Assembly (NCBI RefSeq): GCF_000152985.1
Contig: NZ_CH672395.1
Location: forward strand, 2,879,195-2,943,194
Direction of reading: 5' to 3'
Source of the DNA: Leeuwenhoekiella blandensis MED217
GTDB lineage: Bacteria; Bacteroidota; Bacteroidia; Flavobacteriales; Flavobacteriaceae
Length of the DNA: 64,000 nt
Part shown: positions 28,500-36,896 of the stretch, piece by piece
How positions within the stretch are numbered: the stretch's first letter is position 1
Layout of the letters: every line of letters starts with the position of its first letter
The notes under the pieces: model-generated
What the model saw: only the letters and a program-made list of their open reading frames with translations
Database searches by the model: none
What the model was told of the DNA's origin: nothing
Translations under genes and position numbers: made by a program

Positions 28500-30128
28500 C
28501 AGTCTGTCTCAAAACTACCTTTTTATGTTTTAAAAGTAGTTGAAGTGTATGCGATATCCAACAAAAACTGCATATGAGGTGTTTTGGGTATTTTGGTGAT
28601 ATACTTTAGGTTTGAGCCTTTCTAAGCCCTCTAATAGCTTTAAAACACTTAAAAAACTATGTTTTATCGCTGCCTCAAGAGATACTTTTAGCTTGAACAG
28701 TCTTTTAAGATTATAAGCTAGCAGCATAAGACCTAAATCTGCTGAAGCAGCTTGTATTCCTTTTTTGGTCAAGATATGATTAAATCCCCATTGACGCTTT
28801 ATGGTGCCGTAAGGATGCTCAACTAGTGCTTGCCGCCTTTTGTAGAGTTCACCGCTTTGAGCAATACGTTTGGCATTATCCTGAATGTTCTGGGTGTACT
28901 GACTGCGCTGTATTACTTTTCCATTGACTTTTGAAGTGGTACAGTTCTCCCGCACCACACAGGTCTTGCAGGCTTTGGTTTTGTATTGTTTAAAAGTGTA
29001 GTTACGTGCTTTGTACTGGGTCCCGTTAGAGGTTAGTGTATGTCCCTGCGGACAGGTATAAGTGTCTGGATCTGAGTTATAGTTAAAATACTCTGCGTTG
29101 TATCTGGGGTTTGGTGCCTGACTTTTTCTTCCAATAGCAGGTATGGCAACCAAGGTAGCAATGCCTAAATGATCTGCTGTATGAAACTCACTTCCGGTGT
29201 GATACCCTTTGTCATAAAGGGCGGTGAAGTGGGTTGTGCGTAAGATGGTTTTAGCTCTGGCGAGCATACCGCCCATTGCTTTTTTATCATTGGCGTTGGT
29301 GAGTTTATAATCGATCAGGATTTTATTTTGAGCATCTACGGTGGTTTGTGCAGTGTAGCATACTTCGGTAACGGTCCCGCGTACAATTTGATGTCTGCTG
29401 TCAGGGTCAGAGGTCGATAGTTGCGGATTGGGAGAAGAGGTATCCTGCTCCAGTTGGTTTTTTATCTGCTGGTATTTTACACGTTGAGCTTTACGGGTGT
29501 GTATTTGCTGTTGTACTTCTTCTTTGTGATCTCCATCAGCATTAGCCAGTTCCCGGTTATGTTCTTCGAGTTTTTTATCAATGTAATCCAGATGGCGCTG
29601 TATCTTCTTTTTGTTGTAGTTATTCTTCTTGCTGTTTTGGGCTCTGAGCTTAGTAGAATCACCGGCGATGAGCGTAGCCCCGATCAGGTTGAAGTTACGT
29701 GCGAGTTGCACGCTCTGGCGGAACACGCGCTTAATAGCCTTTGGGTTGTCTTTTCTAAATCGGGCAATAGTATTATGATCAGGCTGTAGGTTTTTGATCA
29801 ACCAGATGACCTCGATATTGCGCAGGCATTCTTTTTCTAAGATGCGGGAAGAGCGCATCCGGTTCATATAGCCGTAAATGTAAAGCTTCAATAAATCTGC
29901 AGGATCATAGGGAGGTCTGCCCTGTGAGGCTTTGGATTGAAAGCCCAGCGCTTGAAGATCTAATAGGTTTACAAATTGATCGATCAGACGAACACTATTA
30001 TCTTGAGGGATCATATCGTCTAAACAGGTGGTGTACAGGGTAAGTTGCTCGCGGGGTTGTCCTTGTTGATATTCCATTCATGAAATTAATCTTTTTAAAT
30101 GAAATATCCTAAGTTTTGAGACAGTCTG
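28500..30128 (-). mobile_element. Complete IS1182-family insertion sequence (1629 bp)
   Basis: The terminal inverted repeats are 17 bp, CAGTCTGTCTCAAAACT at 28500-28516 and its complement at 30112-30128, with one mismatch (position 4). The element is flanked by a 4-bp direct repeat ACGG. It carries one transposase gene on the minus strand that fills nearly the whole element. The intact ends, intact transposase and exact target duplication point to a recent insertion. Confidence 0.9.
28530..30077 (-). CDS. IS1182-family DDE transposase
   Basis: 515 residues, intact. The order of domains is the N-terminal DUF772-type region (FQSKASQGRPPYDPADLLKLYIYGYMNRMRSSRILEKEC, with WLIKNLQPDHNTIARFRKDN), then the DDE catalytic core: IAGDSTKLRAQNSKK (first D), FTALYDKGYHTGSEF (second D) and LVEHPYGTIKRQWGF (E). 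A cysteine-rich segment (CPQGH...CKTCVVRENCTTS) lies between the second D and E, as is usual for this family. It is wholly inside the insertion element on the strand opposite the disrupted gene. Confidence 0.95.
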   Translation of the reverse strand: MEYQQGQPREQLTLYTTCLDDMIPQDNSVRLIDQFVNLLDLQALGFQSKASQGRPPYDPADLLKLYIYGYMNRMRSSRILEKECLRNIEVIWLIKNLQPDHNTIARFRKDNPKAIKRVFRQSVQLARNFNLIGATLIAGDSTKLRAQNSKKNNYNKKKIQRHLDYIDKKLEEHNRELANADGDHKEEVQQQIHTRKAQRVKYQQIKNQLEQDTSSPNPQLSTSDPDSRHQIVRGTVTEVCYTAQTTVDAQNKILIDYKLTNANDKKAMGGMLARAKTILRTTHFTALYDKGYHTGSEFHTADHLGIATLVAIPAIGRKSQAPNPRYNAEYFNYNSDPDTYTCPQGHTLTSNGTQYKARNYTFKQYKTKACKTCVVRENCTTSKVNGKVIQRSQYTQNIQDNAKRIAQSGELYKRRQALVEHPYGTIKRQWGFNHILTKKGIQAASADLGLMLLAYNLKRLFKLKVSLEAAIKHSFLSVLKLLEGLERLKPKVYHQNTQNTSYAVFVGYRIHFNYF

Positions 30129-30132
30129 ACGG
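30129..30132. repeat. Target-site duplication, right copy (ACGG)
   Basis: This is the second ACGG, immediately outside the right inverted repeat, matching 28496-28499. Confidence 0.85.
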
Positions 30133-30471
30133 TACACCCTATGAAGTTGCAGCCGATTTTAATATGTATACCGCTTCGCTTTCAAAAAAGGTCAAAGTGA
30201 ACTGGGGACCGGTCTCCCAAATCGAGATTTATAATGATTTTGGGTATATGCAGAAAAAAGAAAAGGAGTTTACCGATTCTTTTCAAAACGTAACCGGTAT
30301 ATTGGTCACCGCAGGACAAGTCTACACCTATATCGATTATGCTGCCGGCTATAACCATTCTTGGCTAGGCGGAAATTTTGTAGACGACTTTTCTATCGGA
30401 AACCCTGATGCAAAATGGGAAGCCCGATTTAATATAAACATTGGATACTACTTTTAACAGATTATAATTTT

Positions 30472-32082
30472 ATGGCTAAAAAAATTACGCGAAGTGACGA
30501 AAAGAAATCTATTTTTGGATTAGATGTAAACGGCCCGGTTTTTTTCACCTCAGCTATTTTTATCATCATAAGTATTGCGCTCACGCTTATTTACGAGAAA
30601 CAAGCTGAAAAGATATTTGGCGACATTCAACACGCTGTTGCTGAGAAAGCCGACTGGTTCTTTATTCTTACCATCAATCTCTTTTTGATCTTTCTGGTTT
30701 ATCTCGCACTCGGAAAGTACGGAAAACTTAGAATTGGCGGACAAAAAGCAAAACCTGAATTTAAAACCATGTCCTGGTTTGCGATGCTCTTTAGCGCCGG
30801 GATGGGAATTGGGTTATTATTCTTTGGTGTTGCCGAACCGGTAAAACATTTATTGAGTCCGCCTACTGCTGAAGCTAACACGGTAGCTGCCGCTCAAGAA
30901 GCGATGAATTTTACCTTTTTACATTGGGGCTTTCACGCCTGGGGCGTTTATGCCTTGGTAGGCTTAGCACTTTCCTACTTCACCTATTCTCGTGGATTGC
31001 CGCTGACCATTCGTTCTATTTTCTATCCGTTTCTGGGAGATAAAATACACGGTAAAATTGGTGATGCCATAGATATTTTTGCGGTGCTTGCTACTCTTTT
31101 TGGGCTTGCCACTTCCCTAGGATTTGGGGTTCAGCAGATCGCCAGTGGTCTCAATCATGTTTTTGGTCTTCCTGACGGAACGCTCACGCAGGTACTGTTA
31201 ATTGCAGGAATCACCCTTGTAGCGACAACTTCGGTAGTGCTTGGTGTAGACAAAGGTGTGCGTATTTTAAGTGAATGGAATATGCGCGTAGCAGTGGTTC
31301 TATTGCTACTTGCTTTGATTTTAGGCCCTACCCTATTTATCTTCAGATCTTTTGTTGAAAACACCGGAAGCTACTTTTACAACTTCTTAAAAATTTCGAC
31401 CTGGAGTGAAACCTTTAATGGTACCTCTTGGCAAAACGACTGGACCGTATTTTACTGGGGCTGGTGGATTGGTTGGTCGCCTTTTGTTGGGATGTTCATC
31501 GCCCGTATTTCTAAAGGAAGAACCATTAGAGAATTTATTCTTGGGGTGTTACTGGTACCTTCGCTAGTTACGTTTTTCTGGATGTCGGCTTTTGGTAGTG
31601 TAGCTATTGAGCAAGCTTTAGGAGGAGACGGTACCATCGTAGCCGCTGTACAGGACGATATCGCGACGGCACTCTTCGTGTTTTTTGAAGATTACCCGTT
31701 ATCTATGGTGATCAATATCGTGGCAGTGATCCTCATCGCAGGCTTTTTCATCACCTCTTCAGACTCGGGTTCGTTGGTTGTAGATAGTTTAACTTCAGGT
31801 GGAAAAATTGAAGCCCCGGTTGGCCAACGTATTTTCTGGGCTGTGACCGAAGGTACCGTAGCCGCAGTACTTTTAATAGGTGGCGGACTCGAAGCCTTGC
31901 AAACCGCGACGATTGTTACCGGTTTGCCTTTTGCCATCATCCTGCTCATTATGTGCTACTCGCTTTATAAAGGACTTCGGGAAGATTTACAAAAGCTTGA
32001 AAAGAAAAAATCTGAAAAACAAATGGATGACTATGAAGAAGTCGTTAAAGAAATTGTGGAACGTAGAAACAAAAAAGCCTAA
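30472..32082 (+). CDS. BCCT-family transporter (betaine/carnitine/choline type)
   Basis: 536 residues with twelve hydrophobic helices. The BCCT signature region is clear: MSWFAMLFSAGMGIGLLFFGVAEPVKH (helix 3 glycine stretch) and FYWGWWIGWSPFVGMFIARISKGRTIREF, which contains the Trp-rich substrate box of helix 8. These secondary transporters import quaternary-ammonium compatible solutes with sodium or protons. The C-terminal tail is charged (KKSEKQMDDYEEVVKEIVERRNKKA), as in osmosensing members. The gene lies 14 bp after the interrupted barrel gene and 2 bp before a universal stress protein gene, suggesting one osmotic-stress operon. Confidence 0.93.
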   Translation: MAKKITRSDEKKSIFGLDVNGPVFFTSAIFIIISIALTLIYEKQAEKIFGDIQHAVAEKADWFFILTINLFLIFLVYLALGKYGKLRIGGQKAKPEFKTMSWFAMLFSAGMGIGLLFFGVAEPVKHLLSPPTAEANTVAAAQEAMNFTFLHWGFHAWGVYALVGLALSYFTYSRGLPLTIRSIFYPFLGDKIHGKIGDAIDIFAVLATLFGLATSLGFGVQQIASGLNHVFGLPDGTLTQVLLIAGITLVATTSVVLGVDKGVRILSEWNMRVAVVLLLLALILGPTLFIFRSFVENTGSYFYNFLKISTWSETFNGTSWQNDWTVFYWGWWIGWSPFVGMFIARISKGRTIREFILGVLLVPSLVTFFWMSAFGSVAIEQALGGDGTIVAAVQDDIATALFVFFEDYPLSMVINIVAVILIAGFFITSSDSGSLVVDSLTSGGKIEAPVGQRIFWAVTEGTVAAVLLIGGGLEALQTATIVTGLPFAIILLIMCYSLYKGLREDLQKLEKKKSEKQMDDYEEVVKEIVERRNKKA

Positions 32083-32084
32083 GT

Positions 32085-32942
32085 ATGGAACGCGTTAAGA
32101 ATATTCTTGTAGCCTTAGACCTGTCGTCGATAGATAATCACCTCATCGAATACAGCTCCTTTCTAGCCGAAAAAGTAGCTGCAGAAAATGTGTATTTTGT
32201 TCACAACATCAAGAAATACGAGATCTCAGAACTTTTTGAAGAAGAACTGCAAAAGGTAAACCTCGACCAACTCATTGGCGACGAGCTTAATGAAAAAATT
32301 GAAAAGAGATTTACCGCAACCGCTAATTGGGAGGTGCTTATTTCTGAAGATAGCAATACCGAATCGCTTATTCATTATATCGCAAATAAGTACCAGATAG
32401 ATCTGACTATTGTAGGGAATAAACCCGCTACAGAAGGCACAGGTGTCGTTACTGCAAAATTATTGAGACTGCTCAAGTGCAGTATTCTGTCGGTTCCTAA
32501 AACGGCTAGAGTACAACTGGATAAGGTTTGGGTGGGTACAGACTTTTCGGGACATTCTAGAAAGTCTTTTGTGTTCGCTCAAGCGCTTAAAAGTAAATGG
32601 GATCTTGAGGTAAACGCTGTGCACATATTTCACGTGCCTATGCAGTTTTCGCCATATATTCCCAGAGAAGATGCAGCGCAAAAGATCGAAAAGCATTTGC
32701 TTCAGAAATCGGCTAAATTCTTTAGAAAACTTGGCGGGGCTGTTCCTGAAAACAACCAACTCATCTATGCTAAAGATCGAAGCGTAAGCCAAAGGTTTTT
32801 AGTGGAGATCGAAAAACAAAAACCAGATCTGATCATTTTATCAGATAAAGGTGGAAGCAATATTTCATCGCTCCTTATAGGAAGCCTCACCGAAGAATTG
32901 TTTGAAGAAAGCTTAAGCAGTCCGTTACTGGTAGTAAAGTAA
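32085..32942 (+). CDS. Universal stress protein with two Usp domains
   Basis: 285 residues in two UspA-type halves. The first opens VKNILVALDLSSIDNHLIEYSSFLA and the second VWVGTDFSGHSRKSFVFAQAL, ending LIILSDKGGSNISSLLIGSLTEELFEESLSSPLLVVK, which fits the GxxG-9x-GS/T-x nucleotide-binding tail. A likely role is stress signalling linked to the transporter 2 bp upstream, since BCCT and Usp genes are often paired. No membrane segment; cytosolic. A strong terminator follows. Confidence 0.88.
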   Translation: MERVKNILVALDLSSIDNHLIEYSSFLAEKVAAENVYFVHNIKKYEISELFEEELQKVNLDQLIGDELNEKIEKRFTATANWEVLISEDSNTESLIHYIANKYQIDLTIVGNKPATEGTGVVTAKLLRLLKCSILSVPKTARVQLDKVWVGTDFSGHSRKSFVFAQALKSKWDLEVNAVHIFHVPMQFSPYIPREDAAQKIEKHLLQKSAKFFRKLGGAVPENNQLIYAKDRSVSQRFLVEIEKQKPDLIILSDKGGSNISSLLIGSLTEELFEESLSSPLLVVK

Positions 32943-32962
32943 CTAGCGCTCTAAATACATTG

Positions 32963-32995
32963 AAAATCCTCATCCCACCGATGAGGATTTTTTAT
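32963..32995 (+). terminator. Intrinsic terminator of the BCCT-Usp unit
   Basis: A 12-bp perfect stem AAAATCCTCATC / GATGAGGATTTT with loop CCACC is followed by TTTATTT, 20 bp after the Usp stop. Confidence 0.88.
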
Positions 32996-33019
32996 TTGTA
33001 TAGCAACATAAAATACACT

Positions 33020-33038
33020 TACTTTGCATTTCAAAGTA
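33020..33038. promoter_or_regulatory. 19-bp palindrome, candidate operator of the winged-helix regulator (site 1)
   Basis: TACTTTGCATTTCAAAGTA is symmetrical at 17 of 19 positions and overlaps a -7-like TTACTTTG at 33019-33026. It is 8 bp from the start of the membrane-protein gene that leads into the regulator gene. A perfect version occurs at 34037-34055. Confidence 0.6.
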
Positions 33039-33045
33039 CTTTAGT

Positions 33046-33684
33046 ATGACTAATAACAATTATCTACAGGACATTTCAGACATTAAAAATATGATGAGTA
33101 AATCATCGCGTTTTATGTCTTTAAGTGGGCTTTCAGGCATACTCGCCGGTATCTATGCCTTAGCTGCAGCGACATATGCGCATTTTAGAATTGCTACCTT
33201 ACCCGATTATTCAGGTGACTCGGTGGTTTTAAATGCGGTAGGTAATTTTATGGCAGCCTACGATCTCGTTGGTGATTTGTTTTTTGTAGCTACGCTCACG
33301 TTGTTCTTAGCCATAGTCACCGGTGCTGTACTCACCTATCGCAAAGCCAAAAAACTGAATGAAAAAATATGGAATCCTGTTTCTAAAAGGCTCTTGGCAC
33401 ATTTCGGTATTCCTTTATTTGCCGGCGGCTTATTCTGCCTTGTTCTTTTGCAATACGGTATCGTTGGGCTCGTCGCTCCGGCTACCTTGATCTTTTATGG
33501 TCTTGCGCTGCTCAACGCCAGTAAATTCACTATTGGCGACATCAAATATTTAGGCATCGCCAACGTGTTTATAGGATTGATCGCCTCTCAATTTGTGGGC
33601 TACGGTTTGTATTTTTGGGCATTGGGATTCGGAATATTTCATATCATTTACGGGGTGATCTTATACAATAAATACGACCGTTAA
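33046..33684 (+). CDS. Multi-pass membrane protein, unknown function
   Basis: 212 residues with about six membrane helices (for example GLSGILAGIYALAAATYAHF, DLFFVATLTLFLAIVTGAVL, FGIPLFAGGLFCLVLL, YFWALGFGIFHIIYGVILY). I recognise no enzymatic motif. It immediately precedes a winged-helix regulator gene and is probably controlled by it through the palindrome at 33020-33038. This pairing of a membrane protein with a small winged-helix protein upstream of creD recurs in Flavobacteriia; function remains open. Confidence 0.75.
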   Translation: MTNNNYLQDISDIKNMMSKSSRFMSLSGLSGILAGIYALAAATYAHFRIATLPDYSGDSVVLNAVGNFMAAYDLVGDLFFVATLTLFLAIVTGAVLTYRKAKKLNEKIWNPVSKRLLAHFGIPLFAGGLFCLVLLQYGIVGLVAPATLIFYGLALLNASKFTIGDIKYLGIANVFIGLIASQFVGYGLYFWALGFGIFHIIYGVILYNKYDR

Positions 33685-33717
33685 GCTTCAGTTGAGCAAA
33701 TATCAAAACCGTTTACT

Positions 33718-34017
33718 TTGAAGAATATCATTCAACATATCAATAAAGCCTTTGATCATCGGGTGCGCTTAGGCATTATGAGTATTCTCATGGTGAATGA
33801 GTACGCCGATTTTAATATGCTGAAAGAACTGCTGGGCGCAACAGACGGGAACATCGCGAGTCATACTAAAGCTTTAGAAAAAGAAGAATACATCAAAGTT
33901 GAAAAATCATTCATTAACCGAAAGCCCAATACCCGCTATATCGCAACCGCTGAAGGACGCGAAGCTTTTAGCAAGCACATTGAGGCTTTAGAAAAACTCA
34001 TCAATCCTAATGACTAA
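33718..34017 (+). CDS. Winged-helix transcriptional regulator (ArsR/MarR-like fold)
   Basis: 99 residues, one winged-helix domain: HRVRLGIMSILMVNEYADFNMLKELLGATDGNIASHTKALEKEEYIKVEKSF, with the recognition helix at DGNIASHTKAL and the wing at NRKPNTRYIATAEGREAF. The start is TTG at 33718-33720 because no ATG lies before the first conserved helix. It overlaps the Coq4-like gene by 8 bp (ATGACTAA). Candidate operators lie 8 bp upstream of the membrane-protein gene and again at 34037-34055. A half-site TACTTTGAA also overlaps its own start. It probably autoregulates the cluster. Confidence 0.85.
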   Translation: MKNIIQHINKAFDHRVRLGIMSILMVNEYADFNMLKELLGATDGNIASHTKALEKEEYIKVEKSFINRKPNTRYIATAEGREAFSKHIEALEKLINPND

Positions 34018-34516
34018 ATCTATTTTTTTATCCAGTTACTTTGAAATTCAAAGTACTTTATTAATAGTTCGAGAGCTTTTTGTAGGCGCCTCTTTTGATT
34101 TAACCAGTCGGTTGTATGTAAAAGTGAAACAAGGTACACCTTGGAACCTCAGCACCAGGCAACTTCTGGATTTCCCTGAAGATTCATTGGGTTTTCATTT
34201 GGGATGCTTTCTCTTACAACACAACTTTGAACCTCAACCCAAATGTGAAGACCACGATATTTTTCATGTATTAACCGGCTACAAAACCGATACTGCACAG
34301 GAGATCGCTTTGCAGTTTTTCTTATACGGCAATGGAAAACGCAGCCCCTTTTTGTCATTGGCTATGGGAGCCGGTTATCTTCTGTATCCCGATCAATATG
34401 CCACTTTTAAAGCGGCTAAAGTACAAGGCCACTTAGCTCCTCCTGTATACGATCTCGACTTCAAAGGGTTATTACACAAGCCATTCAAACAACTTAAATC
34501 TCAATTCATCAATTAA
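34010..34516 (+). CDS. Coq4-like protein
   Basis: 168 residues. The Coq4 metal motif HDIFHVLTGY (H-D-x-x-H) is at about residues 83-92, followed by EIALQFFLYGNGKRS, the family core. Coq4 supports ubiquinone assembly in mitochondria, but Flavobacteriia use menaquinone, so the role here is probably different (a lipid- or quinone-binding function in stress is an inference). The first ~30 residues contain the palindrome at 34037-34055, so this operator site is within the coding sequence. Translation is coupled to the regulator by an 8-bp overlap. Confidence 0.75.
   Translation: MTKSIFLSSYFEIQSTLLIVRELFVGASFDLTSRLYVKVKQGTPWNLSTRQLLDFPEDSLGFHLGCFLLQHNFEPQPKCEDHDIFHVLTGYKTDTAQEIALQFFLYGNGKRSPFLSLAMGAGYLLYPDQYATFKAAKVQGHLAPPVYDLDFKGLLHKPFKQLKSQFIN
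34037..34055. promoter_or_regulatory. 19-bp perfect palindrome, candidate operator (site 2)
   Basis: TACTTTGAAATTCAAAGTA is a perfect inverted repeat around a central A. It contains a -7-like TTACTTTG at 34036-34043 and is flanked by TTTATTAATAG. It matches site 1 at 17 of 19 positions. Confidence 0.6.
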
Positions 34517-34527
34517 AATCGTTTATT

Positions 34528-35905
34528 ATGTCTACTACAGATTCTCAAACACCCAATAAATTCATTCACTGGCTCAAGAATTCGATCACCGCACGTATGT
34601 TTATGGTGGGATTTCTCACGCTTATACTTTTGATCCCGCTCTTCTTTGTACAAAATCTTATTGATGAACGGGCACAGCGACAACAAGAGGTGGTGGCAGA
34701 GATCAATGAAAAATGGGGCGAAGAAGTGCTCATTTATGGTCCGGTCTTGAAGATCCCTTATACTACCGAAGTCAAAAAGACCGTGCAAAACAGGGAGACC
34801 AAAACATTTGAAACTCAGATTGAGGAGCAAGAACACATCGCCTATTTCTTTCCGGAAAATTTAGAGTTAACCACTCAGGTGAATCCCGAAATCAAAAACC
34901 GAAGCATCTATAAAACCACTGTTTATAATTCTGAAACCCATTTTGAAGGTCAGTTTGCTAAACCCGATTTTAGCGAAGCACCCTCAAAACCGGTTTCTAT
35001 TTTATGGGGAAAAGCACGTGTGGTTTTTCAAACTTCAAACCTGAAAGGAGTTAACGAGCAAGTTAACATCAAGCTCAATACCCATACGTATCTGTTTACT
35101 TCTAAATACGAGCCGCGGCCGGCAAAAGCCCTGGAGCCCGTTGCGCTCTACACGATGGAAAGCGATTTCCTCAAAACAGAAAGCCTCCCTCAGGAATCCA
35201 AAGTGAATTTTAGTATGAAACTTCACATCAACGGAAGTCAGCAACTGCGTTTTATTCCTGTAGGTAAAACCACAGAAGCACAAATCACATCAGATTGGGA
35301 AACCAATAACTTTACCGGTAACTATTTGCCCTACAATCAAGACAAGCTTGACGGCAAAGGTTTTGATGCTAAGTGGAAAGTGCTGGACATCAATCGCCCT
35401 TTTCCGCAGCAGTTTTTTTGAACACTTACCGCACTTAAATGAATATGCTTTTGGGGTGAATTTTATGATTCCGGTAGATGAATATCAAAAAAGTGAACGT
35501 ACCGCCAAATATGGTTTTCTTGTTATTGGTCTTACCTTTTTGATCTTCTTTCTCATTCAAAGCCTGAGTAAAATAGGCATTCATCCGTTTCAATATCTAA
35601 TGATCGGTCTGGCGTTGATTATGTTTTACACCTTGCTTATTTCTATTTCTGAACACAGCAATTACTTTAATGCCTATCTAACGGCCAGTATTGCGGTGAT
35701 TCTGTTGATCGCGCTATACGCACGAAGCATCCTTAAAAACATCAAATTCCCCATCTTTATCGCTTCATCATTGAGCCTGTTATACAGCTTTATTTATGTC
35801 ATTATTCAGCTGGAGAGCTACGCGCTACTGGTGGGCAGTGTTGGCCTGTTTATTATTCTGGCGCTTGTAATGTATGTATCGCGTAAAATTGACTGGAATT
35901 CCTAA
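34528..35905 (+). pseudogene. creD: Inner-membrane protein CreD, split by a -1 frameshift at a T7 run
   Basis: The CreD family (envelope-stress/colicin-tolerance membrane protein, about 450 residues) is covered in two frames. The first 297 codons (34528-35421) run from a signal-anchor helix and GEEVLIYGPVLKIPYT to WKVLDINRPFPQQFF then stop. The rest (to 35905) is in the next frame: EHLPHLNEYAFGVNFMIPVDEYQKSERTAKYG, then six C-terminal membrane helices. Shortening the T7 run at 35413-35419 to T6 joins the frames exactly (QQFF-EHLPHL). It could be a real mutation, a sequencing homopolymer error, or polymerase slippage; sequence alone cannot decide. It follows the Coq4-like gene by 11 bp. Confidence 0.85.
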
Positions 35906-35971
35906 TTTAGAGCAACCCTAAGCGCAGCTGCTGAGAATCAAAGTTGCTGCACTCGCTAACCTGATCTGTTT

Positions 35972-36802
35972 ATGAAAAACTACTTCAACCGTTTTTACAT
36001 TCACGTACGTCGCAACTTCTGGCACGCCCTGTTCTATTTGTTTTGCAGATGCACACTGGCTTTGGGATTTATCGTTGCCGGGTATGTAAAGATCATTGGC
36101 GAGCGTTTTGCAAGCGGCCTCTCAGTAAAACATCCTATGGGTGCCTACCTTGAGGCCTTGCATCATACGAGTTTTTACTATCCGTTTATTGGAATTATTC
36201 AGATAGCAGCGGGAATACTCTTGCTCATTCCGCGCACGGTAATTTTAGGCGGATTGCTCTACTTCCCCATTATTCTCAATATTTGGGTGTTGTCATGGGC
36301 GGTACGCTTTGAAGGTTCGTTGTTCACTTCTACTTTAATGGTATTGGCAAACGTGTACATTCTGCTTTATAATTATGAGCGATTGAAATTTATTTTGCCC
36401 ATTCAGTCTAAAGCACTGAACTATAATGCGCCGCTTCAAGCTAGTGAAATTTCAGAAACCAGCATGCTTGCACCCGATCAACCGCTGCGCTTCACTCCCG
36501 GAATTGCCGCCTTTAAAAATCCTGCGATCAGTAAAAAATTCCCGTTCCTTTTTGCAGGGACGGTGTTGTTGATCGCCTTTTTGACGCTTGTAAGCACCAA
36601 CCGAATCTATGAGATTATGCCGCGCAATTCTTATAACGATTGTGTGACGCGGCTTCCTGAAGCGCTCGAAGAAAATGCAGCGAGCTTTGACTTTTGCAAT
36701 TGCATTCACAATCAAGGTAAACCGCTGGAAGCCTGTATTGCCGAATTTGATAAAACTAAAACTAACGGAAACGCTCCTGTTTCAACTAATAAACTACCTT
36801 AG
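35972..36802 (+). CDS. DoxX-like membrane protein
   Basis: 276 residues. The N-terminal half has four helices resembling DoxX/SURF4-type proteins (LGFIVAGYVKIIGERFASG, HTSFYYPFIGIIQIAAGILLLIPRTVILGGLLYFPIILNIWVLSW), followed by a soluble linker and one more helix near residue 190. The C-terminal tail has four cysteines in DC..DFCNCIHNQGKPLEAC, possibly disulfide-forming in the periplasm. The exact family is uncertain. It is the fifth gene of the plus-strand cluster that begins at 33046. Confidence 0.68.
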   Translation: MKNYFNRFYIHVRRNFWHALFYLFCRCTLALGFIVAGYVKIIGERFASGLSVKHPMGAYLEALHHTSFYYPFIGIIQIAAGILLLIPRTVILGGLLYFPIILNIWVLSWAVRFEGSLFTSTLMVLANVYILLYNYERLKFILPIQSKALNYNAPLQASEISETSMLAPDQPLRFTPGIAAFKNPAISKKFPFLFAGTVLLIAFLTLVSTNRIYEIMPRNSYNDCVTRLPEALEENAASFDFCNCIHNQGKPLEACIAEFDKTKTNGNAPVSTNKLP

Positions 36803-36887
36803 GAAAAGCTCATAAGGCATTGCTTGAAACGAATTTTCAAATTTGCGGCAAGCCTCAGCGTAATAAACCCTTTGGCGGTGCCAAAAA
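36802..36887. repeat. Dispersed intergenic repeat, copy B
   Basis: This stretch resembles 3400-3482 (GGAAAAGC, GGCAAGCCT, AATAAACCCTTTGGCGG, GCCAA in the same order). It starts at the stop codon of the DoxX-like gene and ends 10 bp before the DUF1361 gene. Confidence 0.45.
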
Positions 36888-36896
36888 AACATTAAA

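Larger units (their letters stand above)
27688..30457 (+). pseudogene. Outer-membrane porin-like gene interrupted by an IS1182-type element
   Basis: The gene is in two pieces, 27688-28499 and 30133-30457, separated by the insertion element and one copy of its 4-bp target repeat. Joining the pieces restores one uninterrupted 378-residue frame across ...MGAYG + TPYEVAAD.... It has a signal peptide (LTALMLPILSFGQ), then barrel strands with aromatic ends (GALRFNYVYSSW, AEYRLYSEAFGGGFLKQGWVGYQF, WKLKTEAITVAHN-like WNLKTEAI) and a C-terminal strand ending GYYF, typical of a beta-barrel. The family is a common Bacteroidota porin-like protein; no ligand can be named. The disrupted barrel lacks its last strands and should not fold. 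It precedes the BCCT transporter gene by 14 bp and may once have been its outer-membrane partner. Confidence 0.88.

Noticed and set aside
29421-29789. Plus-strand open frame of 122 codons inside the insertion element
   Set aside because: It is the shadow of the transposase gene on the other strand; the transposase has intact DDE motifs.
28500-30128. Reading CAGTCTG as a 7-bp target duplication of the insertion element
   Set aside because: Removing it leaves the porin gene out of frame. ACGG as a 4-bp duplication gives exact frame restoration and 17-bp ends with one mismatch.
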